From Bacteroidota bacterium (GTDB lineage: Bacteria; Bacteroidota; Bacteroidia; Chitinophagales; Chitinophagaceae): DNA of 46,528 bases. The notes beneath the pieces are model-generated. The model did not search any database, had not been told where the DNA came from, and worked only from the letters and a program-made list of their open reading frames with translations. Both the position numbers and the translations under genes were made by a program. The DNA lies in contig CANJRV010000011.1 of NCBI GenBank assembly GCA_947476825.1, forward strand, positions 1 to 46,528. Reading direction: 5' to 3'. This document shows positions 8,562-18,615 of this stretch, in pieces (the stretch's first letter is position 1; each line of letters begins with the position of its first letter).

Positions 8562-11500
8562 TTGAATTCATTCCTTAAATATTCTTTCCGTTTTATTGTC
8601 CTATTTACCATCACCTTCACAGGCTTGGTAGTTAGTAATGCGCACCCATTTACCTTTTCAAATTATGATATTTCTTCGGTTGATACACCCGAAGCGCATA
8701 AGGATACCTTGGTTTATCCAATCACAGATAGAGAAAATGATAAACTTACGGATAATCCGCCAACGCAATTTGATTTAAAAGATCCAAAAAATATCAAAAC
8801 GAATGTAGAGCTAGAACCAGATTCTCAATTTTCTATCAACGAAAAAATCGGCAATGAATATTATCGCGCACCAACTTATATGACTTATGCCGATTTCGTA
8901 AAATACCAAGCAGGCAAAGATGAAGCAGCTTACTTCAGAAAAAGGGCAAACACCCTAAGTCAATTATCCAAAAAAGGAGGCATCATTCCAAAAGTGAATT
9001 TGGGGAATGCCTTATTCGATAGAATATTTGGTGGTAGTAGTATTGAAGTAAAACCACAAGGAAATGTCGATATGTTTTTTGGAGGCAATTGGCAGAATGT
9101 AAAAAATCCAACCTTGGTGCAAAGCGCACAGAAATATGGCATCTTTGATTTCGATATGAACATGAACATTAATTTACTTGCGAAAGTGGGTGAAAAAATG
9201 AAAATGAATTTCAACTACAATACCAAAGCCACTTTTGATTTCGAAAATCAATTAAAATTAGAATATGCTGGACAAGAAGATGATGTATTGAAAAAAATAG
9301 AAGCTGGGTATATTAGTTTTCCATTGAAAACAACCTTGATTCAAGGTGTGCAATCTTTGTTCGGTATTCATACACAATTACAATTTGGCCGTTTGAGTGT
9401 GAATGCGGTTGTCTCCCAACAAAAATCAAAAAAGGAAAGTCTTGCCATTAAAGGTGGGTCTCAAGCACAAACGTTTTCAATATCTAGTGATAGTTATGAG
9501 GATTTTAGACATTTCCTATTGGCTCAAAATTTTAGAAGAAATTACAATACAGCACTTAAAAATTTTCCAGTCATTCAATCTTTAAACAATATCAATAAAA
9601 TTGAAGTTTGGGTTACCAATAAAAATGGGTCTACTGAGAACGCACGTGATGTAGTTGCCTTTCAAGATTTAGGCGAACCGCAACCTTATCGGACTTCATT
9701 TACAAAAGCTGGTCCTGATGCAGCAGATAATAATGCCAATACTTTATATACCCAATTGGTGCAATCACCTGGTATACGTGATATTGGAACTGTAATTACT
9801 TCCTTACAAAATATAGGATTGAAACAAAGTGTTGATTTTGAAAAAACATTTGCTCGCAAGTTAAATCCAAATGAATTTACCTTTAATCCACAATTGGGTT
9901 TTGTATCCGTTAATACCCAATTGCAGCCCGATGATGTAGTAGGTGTTGCTTTCGAATATACAAATAATGGGAGAGTGTATCAAGTCGGTGAATTTGCGCA
10001 AAGTTTGCCGCCAGATAGCACCAATCCGAAAGTATTGTTTTTGAAAATGTTAAAATCAACTACGCCAAATCCAACCGTTCCACTATGGGATTTGATGATG
10101 AAGAATGTGTATTCATTGGGTGGTAGTGGTATTTCAAGCGATGAATTTATTTTGAATATTTTTTATTTAGACCCAGGCGGTGGAGAAAAAAGATACTTGC
10201 CAGAAGGTCCTAAAGCTGGTATCCCTTTACTGACATTGTTGAACTTAGATCGTTTGAATAATCAAAATGATCCTCAACCAGATGGACGATTTGATTACGT
10301 AGAAGGGATTACTATTAATTCGCAACAAGGGAAAATAATATTTCCAGTATTAGAGCCATTTGGGGAAGATTTGAAAAGTGTTTTTGGTGGCAATATTCCA
10401 TTGGAGAAAAAATATTTATATCGTCTGCTATATGATTCGACGAAAAATGTAGCGATACAATTTCCGCAATACAATCGATTTTTATTAAAAGGTTCGTTTA
10501 AATCCGCCAACTCATCTGAAATTTATTTGGGTGGATTTAATATTCCACAAGGTTCTGTTTCTGTTTTCGCAGGGGGACAAAAATTGACAGAGAATGTAGA
10601 TTATCAAATTGATTATGGGATAGGCAAATTGAAAATTCTTAATGCTGGAATTTTGAATTCTGGTATTCCAATTAATGTGTCGTATGAAAATAATGCAACT
10701 TTTGGGGCGCAAGTGCAAAATTTTGTAGGTACTCGATTAGATTATTTTATCAATGAAAATTTTTCAATTGGTGGAACCATGTTGCGATTATCAGAGAGAC
10801 CTTATTTTAACAAAGTGACTTATGGAGAAGATCCAATTAAAAATACCATGTTGGGATTCGATGCAAATTATTCCAGTGAAATGCCTCGCTTGACTCGCTT
10901 CATTGATCGATTGCCAATTGTGTCAACTACTGCACCATCGATGGTAGTAGCGAGTGGTGAGGTCGCAAAAATAATTCCAAGTCATAGTCGATTTATTAAT
11001 GATGCAAGTGGTGAAGCTAATGTATATGTCGATGATTTTGAAGGTACTCGTAGTGGTTACGATCTGAAGTTTCCAGTTACAGGTTGGAGCATAGCTAGTA
11101 CACCAAAAGATGCAACGGATAAATTTGGAAATATCCTTTTCCCAGAAGCAGAGTTAGTCAATAATTTAAATTATGGTAAAAATAGAGCAAAGCTTGCATG
11201 GTATAATATTGACCCTTGTATGGTTGATCCTAAGCAGACTTGTATTCCAGAACATTTAAAGAAGGATTTAACGCAATTGTCCAATCATTATATTCGATTG
11301 GTTCAACAACAAGATGTATTTCCTCTTAAATCATATTCCTCTTTACAAGGAAATTTAACGACGCTTGATTTGGCATTTTTTCCAAAGGAAAGAGGTCCGT
11401 ATAATTTTGATGCAAAAAATATTACTAGTACAGGTGAATTGCTGAATCCAACAAAACGTTGGGGCGGTATCATGCGACCTATTGAATATTCTGATTTCGA

Positions 11501-14500
11501 AACGTCCAATGTTGAGTTTATTGAATTTTGGGTAATGGATCCATTCATCAATCGACCTCTAGATCCAGGAGGTTCCTTTTATATAAATCTTGGGAATGTG
11601 TCTGAAGATATTTTAAAAGATGGTAGAAAGTTTTTTGAAAACGGACTGCCATATCCACCCAATCCCGCTAAAGTAGAAAGCACAAAATGGTCTAAGATTC
11701 CAAAATTCCAACAACAACTTACACCTGCATTTGATAATGATGTAGATGCAAGAAATGTACAAGATATCGGCTATGATGGTTGTAATGATGCAGAAGAACA
11801 AGTGCAATACGCTAGTTACCTTGCAGAGTTGGCGACTAATTTTTCGACCACATCCGTTGCTTATTTACAAGCAAGTGCCGATCCCGCCAACGATGATTTT
11901 CATCATTTTAGAGGATCTGATTATGATGGAGATCAAACGCCAGTATTAAAGAGATACCGCAAATTCAATAACCCACAAGGCAACTCTCCAGTGACTTCTA
12001 ACAATAGCCAATTCTCCAATGCATTTACGAATGTGCCTGAATCGGAAGATATAAATCGCGATAATTCATTGAATGAAAATGAAGCGTATTTTCAATATCG
12101 TATTGATATGAAACCCAACATGGCCGTTGGACAAAACTATATCGTGAACAAACAAGTGACTTCTGTTCGCTTAGCCAATCAAACAACAGAAAATGAAACT
12201 TGGTATCAATTTAAAATTCCAATTAAAGAATATACAGATCGAGTTGGTGGTATTGGTGATTTTAAGTCGATTCGTTTTATGCGTATGTTTTTAACTGGTT
12301 TTCAAGATAGTGTTATTCTGCGTTTTTCTCGTTTAGAATTAGGTCGTAACCAATGGCGTAAATATAATTTCTCTTTGAAAAATCCTGGAGAAATTGTTCC
12401 TGATGAAGATAATAATTCGACTTTGTTTAATGTAGCTTCCGTTAGTGTAGAAGAAAATAGTAGTCGTGCGCCTGTGCCATATGTTTCTCCGCCAGGCATT
12501 CTACGTCAACAACAACAAGTTTCTAATGGTCAAAATGTGCTAAATAATGAACAAGCACTTTCCATACAAGTTTGTGGATTAGAAGATGGAAATGCCAAAG
12601 GTGCATTCAAATCACTCGGTATGGATTTGCGCCAATTTAAAGAAATGAAAATGTTTATTCATGCTGAAGCCATGGAAGCAAGTTCATTGAAGGATAATGA
12701 TGTTCGAGCTTTTATACGTTTGGGAAGTGACTTTGTAGCCAATTATTATGAATATCAAATACCATTGACATTGACGAATCCAGGTGCACGCGATGCGAAT
12801 CTTATTTGGCCGGAGAAAAATCAAATGACTTTGGAATTACAGAAATTGGTGGATGCAAAGAAAGAAAGAAATGCAAGCGGTGCTAGTCCTATGATACCTT
12901 ATATTACCAAAGATGTACTAGGAAATTATGTAAAAGTAGTTGGGAATCCAAATATGGGTGACGTAAAAATGGCTATGTTAGGTGTTTTAAATCCACAGAA
13001 AACACCGAATGACGTGACGGATGATGGCGCTAAAAAATGTGCTGAAGTGTGGTTCAATGAATTACGACTTTCTAATATGGATGAAACAGGTGGTTATGCC
13101 GCTTTAGGGCATGCCGATATCCAATTAGCAGATGTGGGCGTTGTTAAATTAAGTGGTAATATGCATACATCAGGTTATGGAAATATTGACCAAAAATTGA
13201 ATCAACGATATCGTGATAATTTTTCTCAATTCGATGTTTCAGCTAATATTAACGCAGGTAAATTTATTCCAAAATCTTGGGGTGTTCAGTTGCCAATTTT
13301 TGCTGGCTATTCCCAAACAGTAAGTAATCCTATATATGATCCTTATGATTTGGACATCAAATTTAGCGATAAAGTAAATGCCTATTCTGGTAAGGCAAAA
13401 GATTCTGTGCGTAAAGCAGCGCAAGATTTTACTTCCATTAAAAGTATCAATTTTCAAAATGTACGAATTGCGCCAACCAATCATAAACACAAGCGGCCAT
13501 TGGATTTGCAAAACTTTGATGCAAGCTATTCTTACACCCAAACGGACAAACATAATCCTTTGGTAGAAAGTGATCAATTGGTAGAACATCATGCTGCTTT
13601 CGGTTACACGTTTGCACCGAAAACTAAATCGATAGAGCCGTTTAAGAAACTATTTTCACCGAAGAAAAAGTATTTTGCATTAGCCCGTGATTTCAATTTC
13701 AATTTAATTCCTTCCAATTTTACTTTTAGAAATGGATTGAACAGGACATTCGGCACTACGCAAGTTAGAAATATAGATGAAGGTGCGTATCCAATAGCAC
13801 CAAATTATTTTAAGTTCTTTACATGGAGTCGTATTTATAATTTGCGATGGGATTTGACGAAATCATTATCCTTCGATTATGGTGCAACCAACAATTCGCG
13901 CATAGATGAACCTATTGGTAAATTGGACACCAAATTGAAAAAAGATACCTTTTGGAACAATGTAAAATCATTGGGTCGGAATACAAATTATACGCAGTCG
14001 GTGAACGCTAGTTATAATATGCCGTTGTCGAAATTCCCTCTATTAGATTGGACTACAGTAAGAGGAACTTATGCAGCAACGTATACTTGGACAGCAGCTT
14101 CTCTTCTTGCAACTAATTTAGGAAATATTGTAGGCAATACACAAAACAGACAAATAAATGGAGAATTTAATTTTTCTCAATTATACAATAAAGTAAAAGT
14201 ACTTCGCATCCTTGCTATGCAAAATACATCTAAACCGAAAGGTCCTGCAAATAGCAATGACAAAGGATTGCCACCAACAAAAGGTGGAGGCATGGCACCG
14301 CCAGATCGAACCGGAAAAGGTGGTGGAGGAAAGGATGGAACTGGAAGAGATGGTGGTGGAAGAGATGGTGGTGGAAAAGATGGAATTGTAGGTAACACAA
14401 AAGGAAATGATGAAGAAACTGTGGCCGTGGACACACCGCCTAAAGATGTGCCGTTGAATACGGAAAAAAGTAGGGAAACAAAAGAGAAATCAAAAAATGC

Positions 14501-16058
14501 GTCTTTGCTAAACCCGAATACTAAACCCGTTGTGCTCATGGATACAACCAGAGATAAAAATGGGAAGTTGATTATCAAACCCAAAAAGGCCGTTGCCAAA
14601 AAGAAGAAAAAGAAAGAGTTTAATCCCTCAAATGAATTGCGATTTGTTGGCAATTTATTGATGATGGTAAAACGGGCTAGCCTAAGCTATAATGAAAATA
14701 TGGGAACCACTTTACCTGGTTATATGGACAGTACACAATATGCTGGTGTGAATTGGAGAAATAGTTCGAATAGGGAAATTCCATTTGCGTTTGGTTATCA
14801 ACCTGATCGATTATGGTTGGAAGGAAAAGGGAATGATAATGTCATGAGTAGAGATTCTTTATTCAATGGAACTTTCCAACAACAGTATTCGCAAACATTA
14901 AATCTTACGGTGAATGTAGAACCAGTGAAGGATTTTAAAATTGATGTTTCCTTGATGAAAACATTCAATAAAGGATATTCGGAATTGTTTAAGGACACTG
15001 TCGGCGGAGGTTCTAATTTTGAACATTTAAATCCGTATGAAACTGGTGGATTTAGCATTTCATTCATTGCAATCAATACTTTATTTCAAAAGAAAGGTAG
15101 TGATAATTTGACCCAAGCATTTTCAGATTTTGAAAACAATCGAAAAGTTATTTCGCAACGACTTGGTTTGATTAATCCATATACAGGCAATTTAACTGCA
15201 CCGCAAGACAAGGACTATAAGAAAGGATATACGCGATATGCGCAAGATGTATTGATACCAGCATTCTTATCGGCATATACGGGTAAAGATCCTGCTACCT
15301 ATCCATTGGTAGATAATAAGTATGCAGGCGTTCGCTCAAATCCATTCAAACGAATTTTGCCACGACCTAATTGGCGCATCACTTACAACGGATTAGCAAG
15401 AACAAAAATGTTCAAAGATATTTTTCAAAGCTTCACTTTGACGCACGCTTATAGTGGTCAATTGGCAATGAATAGTTTCACTTCTTCCTTGGTTTATCGA
15501 GATGTTTTTGCATTAGGCTTTCCTTCATTTATTGATTCGGTTTCTAATAATTATGTACCTTATTTTATGGTGCCAAATATGACCATCACCGAAAATTTCG
15601 GGCCACTTTTAGGTTTGGATATGACGTTCAAAAACTCACTTAATTTTCATGTCGAATATAAGAAATCAAGAACCTTGAGTATGAGTTTGGTCGATTATCA
15701 ACTGAGCGAAACCAAGAGCAGTGAGATTGCATTGGGTGGCGGTATGCGTTTAAAGAATGTACGTATCAATACTCCTTATTTTGGTATTAATAAATTGAAA
15801 AGTGATGTAAATATCAAAATGGATTTTGGTTTGCGTGATGACTATACAACCATTAATCGTTTAGATCAAAGAGAATCAAGGGCGACACGTGGACAAAAAG
15901 TAATTACGATTTCTCCTTCTATTGATTATATCATGACGCAAAATGTGACGTTACGTTTCTTCTACGATCGCCGCCAAAGTATTCCTTATGTTTCGAATGC
16001 TTATCCCATCACTACTACAAGGGGCGGCTTGATGATAAGATTTTTGTTGGGGCAGTAG
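8562..16058 (+). CDS. sprA: T9SS outer-membrane translocon SprA (Sov homolog)
   Basis: 2498-aa secreted barrel protein with SprA-typical segments (FGGNWQNVKNPTL, EASGEANVYVDDFEGTRSGYDL, WFNELRLSNMDE, PNWRITYNGL). Start codon TTG by the ORF track. Confidence 0.93.
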   Translation: MNSFLKYSFRFIVLFTITFTGLVVSNAHPFTFSNYDISSVDTPEAHKDTLVYPITDRENDKLTDNPPTQFDLKDPKNIKTNVELEPDSQFSINEKIGNEYYRAPTYMTYADFVKYQAGKDEAAYFRKRANTLSQLSKKGGIIPKVNLGNALFDRIFGGSSIEVKPQGNVDMFFGGNWQNVKNPTLVQSAQKYGIFDFDMNMNINLLAKVGEKMKMNFNYNTKATFDFENQLKLEYAGQEDDVLKKIEAGYISFPLKTTLIQGVQSLFGIHTQLQFGRLSVNAVVSQQKSKKESLAIKGGSQAQTFSISSDSYEDFRHFLLAQNFRRNYNTALKNFPVIQSLNNINKIEVWVTNKNGSTENARDVVAFQDLGEPQPYRTSFTKAGPDAADNNANTLYTQLVQSPGIRDIGTVITSLQNIGLKQSVDFEKTFARKLNPNEFTFNPQLGFVSVNTQLQPDDVVGVAFEYTNNGRVYQVGEFAQSLPPDSTNPKVLFLKMLKSTTPNPTVPLWDLMMKNVYSLGGSGISSDEFILNIFYLDPGGGEKRYLPEGPKAGIPLLTLLNLDRLNNQNDPQPDGRFDYVEGITINSQQGKIIFPVLEPFGEDLKSVFGGNIPLEKKYLYRLLYDSTKNVAIQFPQYNRFLLKGSFKSANSSEIYLGGFNIPQGSVSVFAGGQKLTENVDYQIDYGIGKLKILNAGILNSGIPINVSYENNATFGAQVQNFVGTRLDYFINENFSIGGTMLRLSERPYFNKVTYGEDPIKNTMLGFDANYSSEMPRLTRFIDRLPIVSTTAPSMVVASGEVAKIIPSHSRFINDASGEANVYVDDFEGTRSGYDLKFPVTGWSIASTPKDATDKFGNILFPEAELVNNLNYGKNRAKLAWYNIDPCMVDPKQTCIPEHLKKDLTQLSNHYIRLVQQQDVFPLKSYSSLQGNLTTLDLAFFPKERGPYNFDAKNITSTGELLNPTKRWGGIMRPIEYSDFETSNVEFIEFWVMDPFINRPLDPGGSFYINLGNVSEDILKDGRKFFENGLPYPPNPAKVESTKWSKIPKFQQQLTPAFDNDVDARNVQDIGYDGCNDAEEQVQYASYLAELATNFSTTSVAYLQASADPANDDFHHFRGSDYDGDQTPVLKRYRKFNNPQGNSPVTSNNSQFSNAFTNVPESEDINRDNSLNENEAYFQYRIDMKPNMAVGQNYIVNKQVTSVRLANQTTENETWYQFKIPIKEYTDRVGGIGDFKSIRFMRMFLTGFQDSVILRFSRLELGRNQWRKYNFSLKNPGEIVPDEDNNSTLFNVASVSVEENSSRAPVPYVSPPGILRQQQQVSNGQNVLNNEQALSIQVCGLEDGNAKGAFKSLGMDLRQFKEMKMFIHAEAMEASSLKDNDVRAFIRLGSDFVANYYEYQIPLTLTNPGARDANLIWPEKNQMTLELQKLVDAKKERNASGASPMIPYITKDVLGNYVKVVGNPNMGDVKMAMLGVLNPQKTPNDVTDDGAKKCAEVWFNELRLSNMDETGGYAALGHADIQLADVGVVKLSGNMHTSGYGNIDQKLNQRYRDNFSQFDVSANINAGKFIPKSWGVQLPIFAGYSQTVSNPIYDPYDLDIKFSDKVNAYSGKAKDSVRKAAQDFTSIKSINFQNVRIAPTNHKHKRPLDLQNFDASYSYTQTDKHNPLVESDQLVEHHAAFGYTFAPKTKSIEPFKKLFSPKKKYFALARDFNFNLIPSNFTFRNGLNRTFGTTQVRNIDEGAYPIAPNYFKFFTWSRIYNLRWDLTKSLSFDYGATNNSRIDEPIGKLDTKLKKDTFWNNVKSLGRNTNYTQSVNASYNMPLSKFPLLDWTTVRGTYAATYTWTAASLLATNLGNIVGNTQNRQINGEFNFSQLYNKVKVLRILAMQNTSKPKGPANSNDKGLPPTKGGGMAPPDRTGKGGGGKDGTGRDGGGRDGGGKDGIVGNTKGNDEETVAVDTPPKDVPLNTEKSRETKEKSKNASLLNPNTKPVVLMDTTRDKNGKLIIKPKKAVAKKKKKKEFNPSNELRFVGNLLMMVKRASLSYNENMGTTLPGYMDSTQYAGVNWRNSSNREIPFAFGYQPDRLWLEGKGNDNVMSRDSLFNGTFQQQYSQTLNLTVNVEPVKDFKIDVSLMKTFNKGYSELFKDTVGGGSNFEHLNPYETGGFSISFIAINTLFQKKGSDNLTQAFSDFENNRKVISQRLGLINPYTGNLTAPQDKDYKKGYTRYAQDVLIPAFLSAYTGKDPATYPLVDNKYAGVRSNPFKRILPRPNWRITYNGLARTKMFKDIFQSFTLTHAYSGQLAMNSFTSSLVYRDVFALGFPSFIDSVSNNYVPYFMVPNMTITENFGPLLGLDMTFKNSLNFHVEYKKSRTLSMSLVDYQLSETKSSEIALGGGMRLKNVRINTPYFGINKLKSDVNIKMDFGLRDDYTTINRLDQRESRATRGQKVITISPSIDYIMTQNVTLRFFYDRRQSIPYVSNAYPITTTRGGLMIRFLLGQ
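14230..14400 (+). repeat. Low-complexity Gly/Lys/Asp-rich coding insert within sprA
   Basis: Encodes TKGGGMAPPDRTGKGGGGKDGTGRDGGGRDGGGKDG, built from repeated ggtggtggaa(g/a)aga tggt units. Confidence 0.85.
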
Positions 16059-16126
16059 AGGTATAAATAGTTTATAGTAATTCTATCCTTGCAGATGTGT
16101 CCTCTACTGAAATTTTTTACTATCCT

Positions 16127-16186
16127 CGCAGTGTGTCCTCTACACGAATCCAGTCTGCGACTAAAAAGCATGTGAGGCACACTGCG
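16127..16186. repeat. ~60-bp palindromic dispersed repeat, copy 1 (plus an orphan left half at ~16090..16107)
   Basis: CGCAGTGTGTCCTCTAC...GTGAGGCACACTGCG near-perfect terminal inverted repeat; related copies at 28298 and 28491. Confidence 0.8.
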
Positions 16187-16254
16187 ATTTAAGACACAAA
16201 AGCATGTCATCAGCAATCTAGAAAGGAAATCAATTTCTATTTAAGAATTCAACT

Positions 16255-17499
16255 TTAATAAACAACCCGCTTCTCACTTGGTCGTTTTGCCACTAATAAA
16301 AGGAAGAATAAAAATAAGCAGGTGCCATATTGGGTTTCATACAATGGTTCTATCATCATGGTGAAAAAGAAGGTGAACCAAACGGAGAAGTATAAAAAGT
16401 CTTTGTTCTTTTTCCAAAAAAATAAAGAAAATTGCATCAACAAAAGATAGAGTATGCCGCCTATGCCTAAGCCCATGCCCACTACTAAAAATTGATTGTG
16501 TGGTAATAAAACAGTTGCTTTTTTTTCTGCAAAATCGTGTGCATATTTTTTCTCCATTTCAATTTTTACATCGCCAATGCCAACGCCCAGCAATGGATGT
16601 AGCGCAATACTCTGTAAGGCATAGCGGTAAGAAATTAAGCGGCCTTCATCACTGATATTGGCTTGCATTTCTGTGTTTTGCATTTGTTCCCAAGAGTATT
16701 TTACATAATTAATTTTATTTCGAAATGAAGTAGAAAACGAATACATGATAAAGGGTAAAACAAGGATAGAAGATAGTCCAATGAGCGCAAATCCTTTATT
16801 TTTTGTAGTAAAAAGGAGTTTTCCTAAAAAGAGAAATGTAATGAGATAAAAAACGATTAGCCCAGTTTTGACGGCAACAATGTGAAGGAATACAATAAAA
16901 AAAATAATGCAAAGAGTTAAAGCAATTCGTATCCATTTTTGTTTGTATCGAATGGCCAAATCCAAACAACAATACATGCTGAGAAGCACAGCTATACTGA
17001 ATCGAATATGGTCATTTTTAAAAGGAGTTGGTAACACTTGCGACAAGCCGTAGGCTTCGTCATACATTTCTTTGTGCAAAAAATAATGATACAAACTCCA
17101 GCAACAACCACCCATACATAATAGCACGAAGACAATAAATAAACGATCAAACCATTTCAATCTACAATGTGGCATCGCGTAAAAAGCAAATGGCAATACT
17201 AAAAATGGCAAAAGAATTTGCATGCGTTCCATGAAGTAATGTTTGTCTTCACTCCAAAAATATGTGATGGCAGAAAGCAAGAAATAAACCGTAATCAATA
17301 TACTATTTCTATCTTTCCAAAAATTGTAAAAATTCTTTTTGAATGGAGTTTGGATGAATGCATTTGCTAATAAAGTCATCATGCCAATACTCATCATGGC
17401 ACGTGAAACAAACAAGCCAACCAAGATGCATAAACAAGCCAAAAAGGCTAGTTGTTCATGCATTAATATATTCGGCAATTGTTTAATTTTATTCTTCAA
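16255..17499 (-). CDS. O-antigen ligase family membrane protein
   Basis: Polytopic; periplasmic-loop style RLISYRYALQSIALHPLLGVGIGDVK...LLPHNQFLVVGMGLGIGGIL typical of Wzy_C/WaaL. Confidence 0.85.
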   Translation of the reverse strand: MKNKIKQLPNILMHEQLAFLACLCILVGLFVSRAMMSIGMMTLLANAFIQTPFKKNFYNFWKDRNSILITVYFLLSAITYFWSEDKHYFMERMQILLPFLVLPFAFYAMPHCRLKWFDRLFIVFVLLCMGGCCWSLYHYFLHKEMYDEAYGLSQVLPTPFKNDHIRFSIAVLLSMYCCLDLAIRYKQKWIRIALTLCIIFFIVFLHIVAVKTGLIVFYLITFLFLGKLLFTTKNKGFALIGLSSILVLPFIMYSFSTSFRNKINYVKYSWEQMQNTEMQANISDEGRLISYRYALQSIALHPLLGVGIGDVKIEMEKKYAHDFAEKKATVLLPHNQFLVVGMGLGIGGILYLLLMQFSLFFWKKNKDFLYFSVWFTFFFTMMIEPLYETQYGTCLFLFFLLLVAKRPSEKRVVY

Positions 17500-17598
17500 A
17501 TGTCAGCTTATTTTTTAATATGAATTCTCCGCAAATTAATACTTGAAACCATTACTTTTGCGGCTAAGGTATAGAAACGTACAAAAAATAAAAGTATT

Positions 17599-18504
17599 GT
17601 GTTCAACATAAGTCAATGTATAGATGGAATTAAGTTAGGGGATAATCGATCGATTGCACAATCCCTAACTTGTGTTGAAAATGAATTGGCAGGAAGCGAA
17701 GAGTTATTAATGCAACTTGTTCCAAATCCAAACACAAAAGTAGTGGGTATTACTGGTCCGCCTGGTGCTGGAAAAAGTTCTTTGCTAAATGCATTATTAA
17801 AAATGCTAGTCTCCCAACAGAAACGAGTTGCTATCCTGTCGATTGATCCTTCATCGCCATTTAATTTTGGTGCTTTGCTTGGTGATCGAGTTCGCATGGC
17901 TGAATTTTATTTACATCCTTCTGTGTTTATTCGTTCGGTTGCTAGTAGAGGTTCACTCGGCGGACTAAATGCCAAAGTGATAGAAATGGTGGATGTGTTG
18001 AAGGCTTCGACATTTGATTATGTATTTGTAGAAACAGTTGGCGTTGGACAAAGCGAAGTGGAAATAGCTGGCATTGCAGATACTACAATTGTTGTGATGG
18101 TGCCTGAGGCGGGTGATGAAATTCAAGTGCTCAAGGCAGGTGTCATGGAAATAGCGGACATTTTTGTGGTCAATAAGTCCGATAGAAATAATGCGGATCA
18201 ATTTGTACAAAATTTGATTTATCTGGCGCATACAAAAATGAATGAGTGGGAAATTCCAGTCATAAAATCCATTGCAACGCAAGATGTGGGTATTGCAGAA
18301 TTGATAGAAAAAATAGAAGCGCATCAGCAATTAATTCAACAATTTTCGGAAAGAAAAATCCATCTTTTAGTGGAGAAAACTTTTCAATTAATTCAGCAGA
18401 AAAAAATGAAAAATGTTGTAAAACAAGACTTATTTCAAGTTATCTCCAATCAAGTAAAAGAGAATTGTTTCAATATGTATCAATTCGTCCAAACCTATAT
18501 CTAG
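17599..18504 (+). CDS. meaB: MeaB/ArgK-type methylmalonyl-CoA mutase-associated GTPase
   Basis: GITGPPGAGKSSLLNAL, LSIDPSSPFNFGALLGDRVRM, RSVASRGSLGGL, VETVGVGQSEVEIAGIADTT, VNKSDR. GTG/alternative start by the ORF track. Confidence 0.92.
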   Translation: MFNISQCIDGIKLGDNRSIAQSLTCVENELAGSEELLMQLVPNPNTKVVGITGPPGAGKSSLLNALLKMLVSQQKRVAILSIDPSSPFNFGALLGDRVRMAEFYLHPSVFIRSVASRGSLGGLNAKVIEMVDVLKASTFDYVFVETVGVGQSEVEIAGIADTTIVVMVPEAGDEIQVLKAGVMEIADIFVVNKSDRNNADQFVQNLIYLAHTKMNEWEIPVIKSIATQDVGIAELIEKIEAHQQLIQQFSERKIHLLVEKTFQLIQQKKMKNVVKQDLFQVISNQVKENCFNMYQFVQTYI

Positions 18505-18615
18505 CAGAGCTTTCTAGATATGTAGATTATTTTTCCACTTGTTTTGTGTATAACAAAATGCACACACTTTCACTTACAGATTTACATTTGTAGAAATACG
18601 AAAGAACGAAATAGA

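Noticed and set aside
14177-14653. 158-aa antisense ORF (Pro/Phe/Ser-rich) inside sprA
   Set aside because: It is the mirror of the low-complexity Gly/Lys-rich coding strand; no initiation context or recognisable domain.
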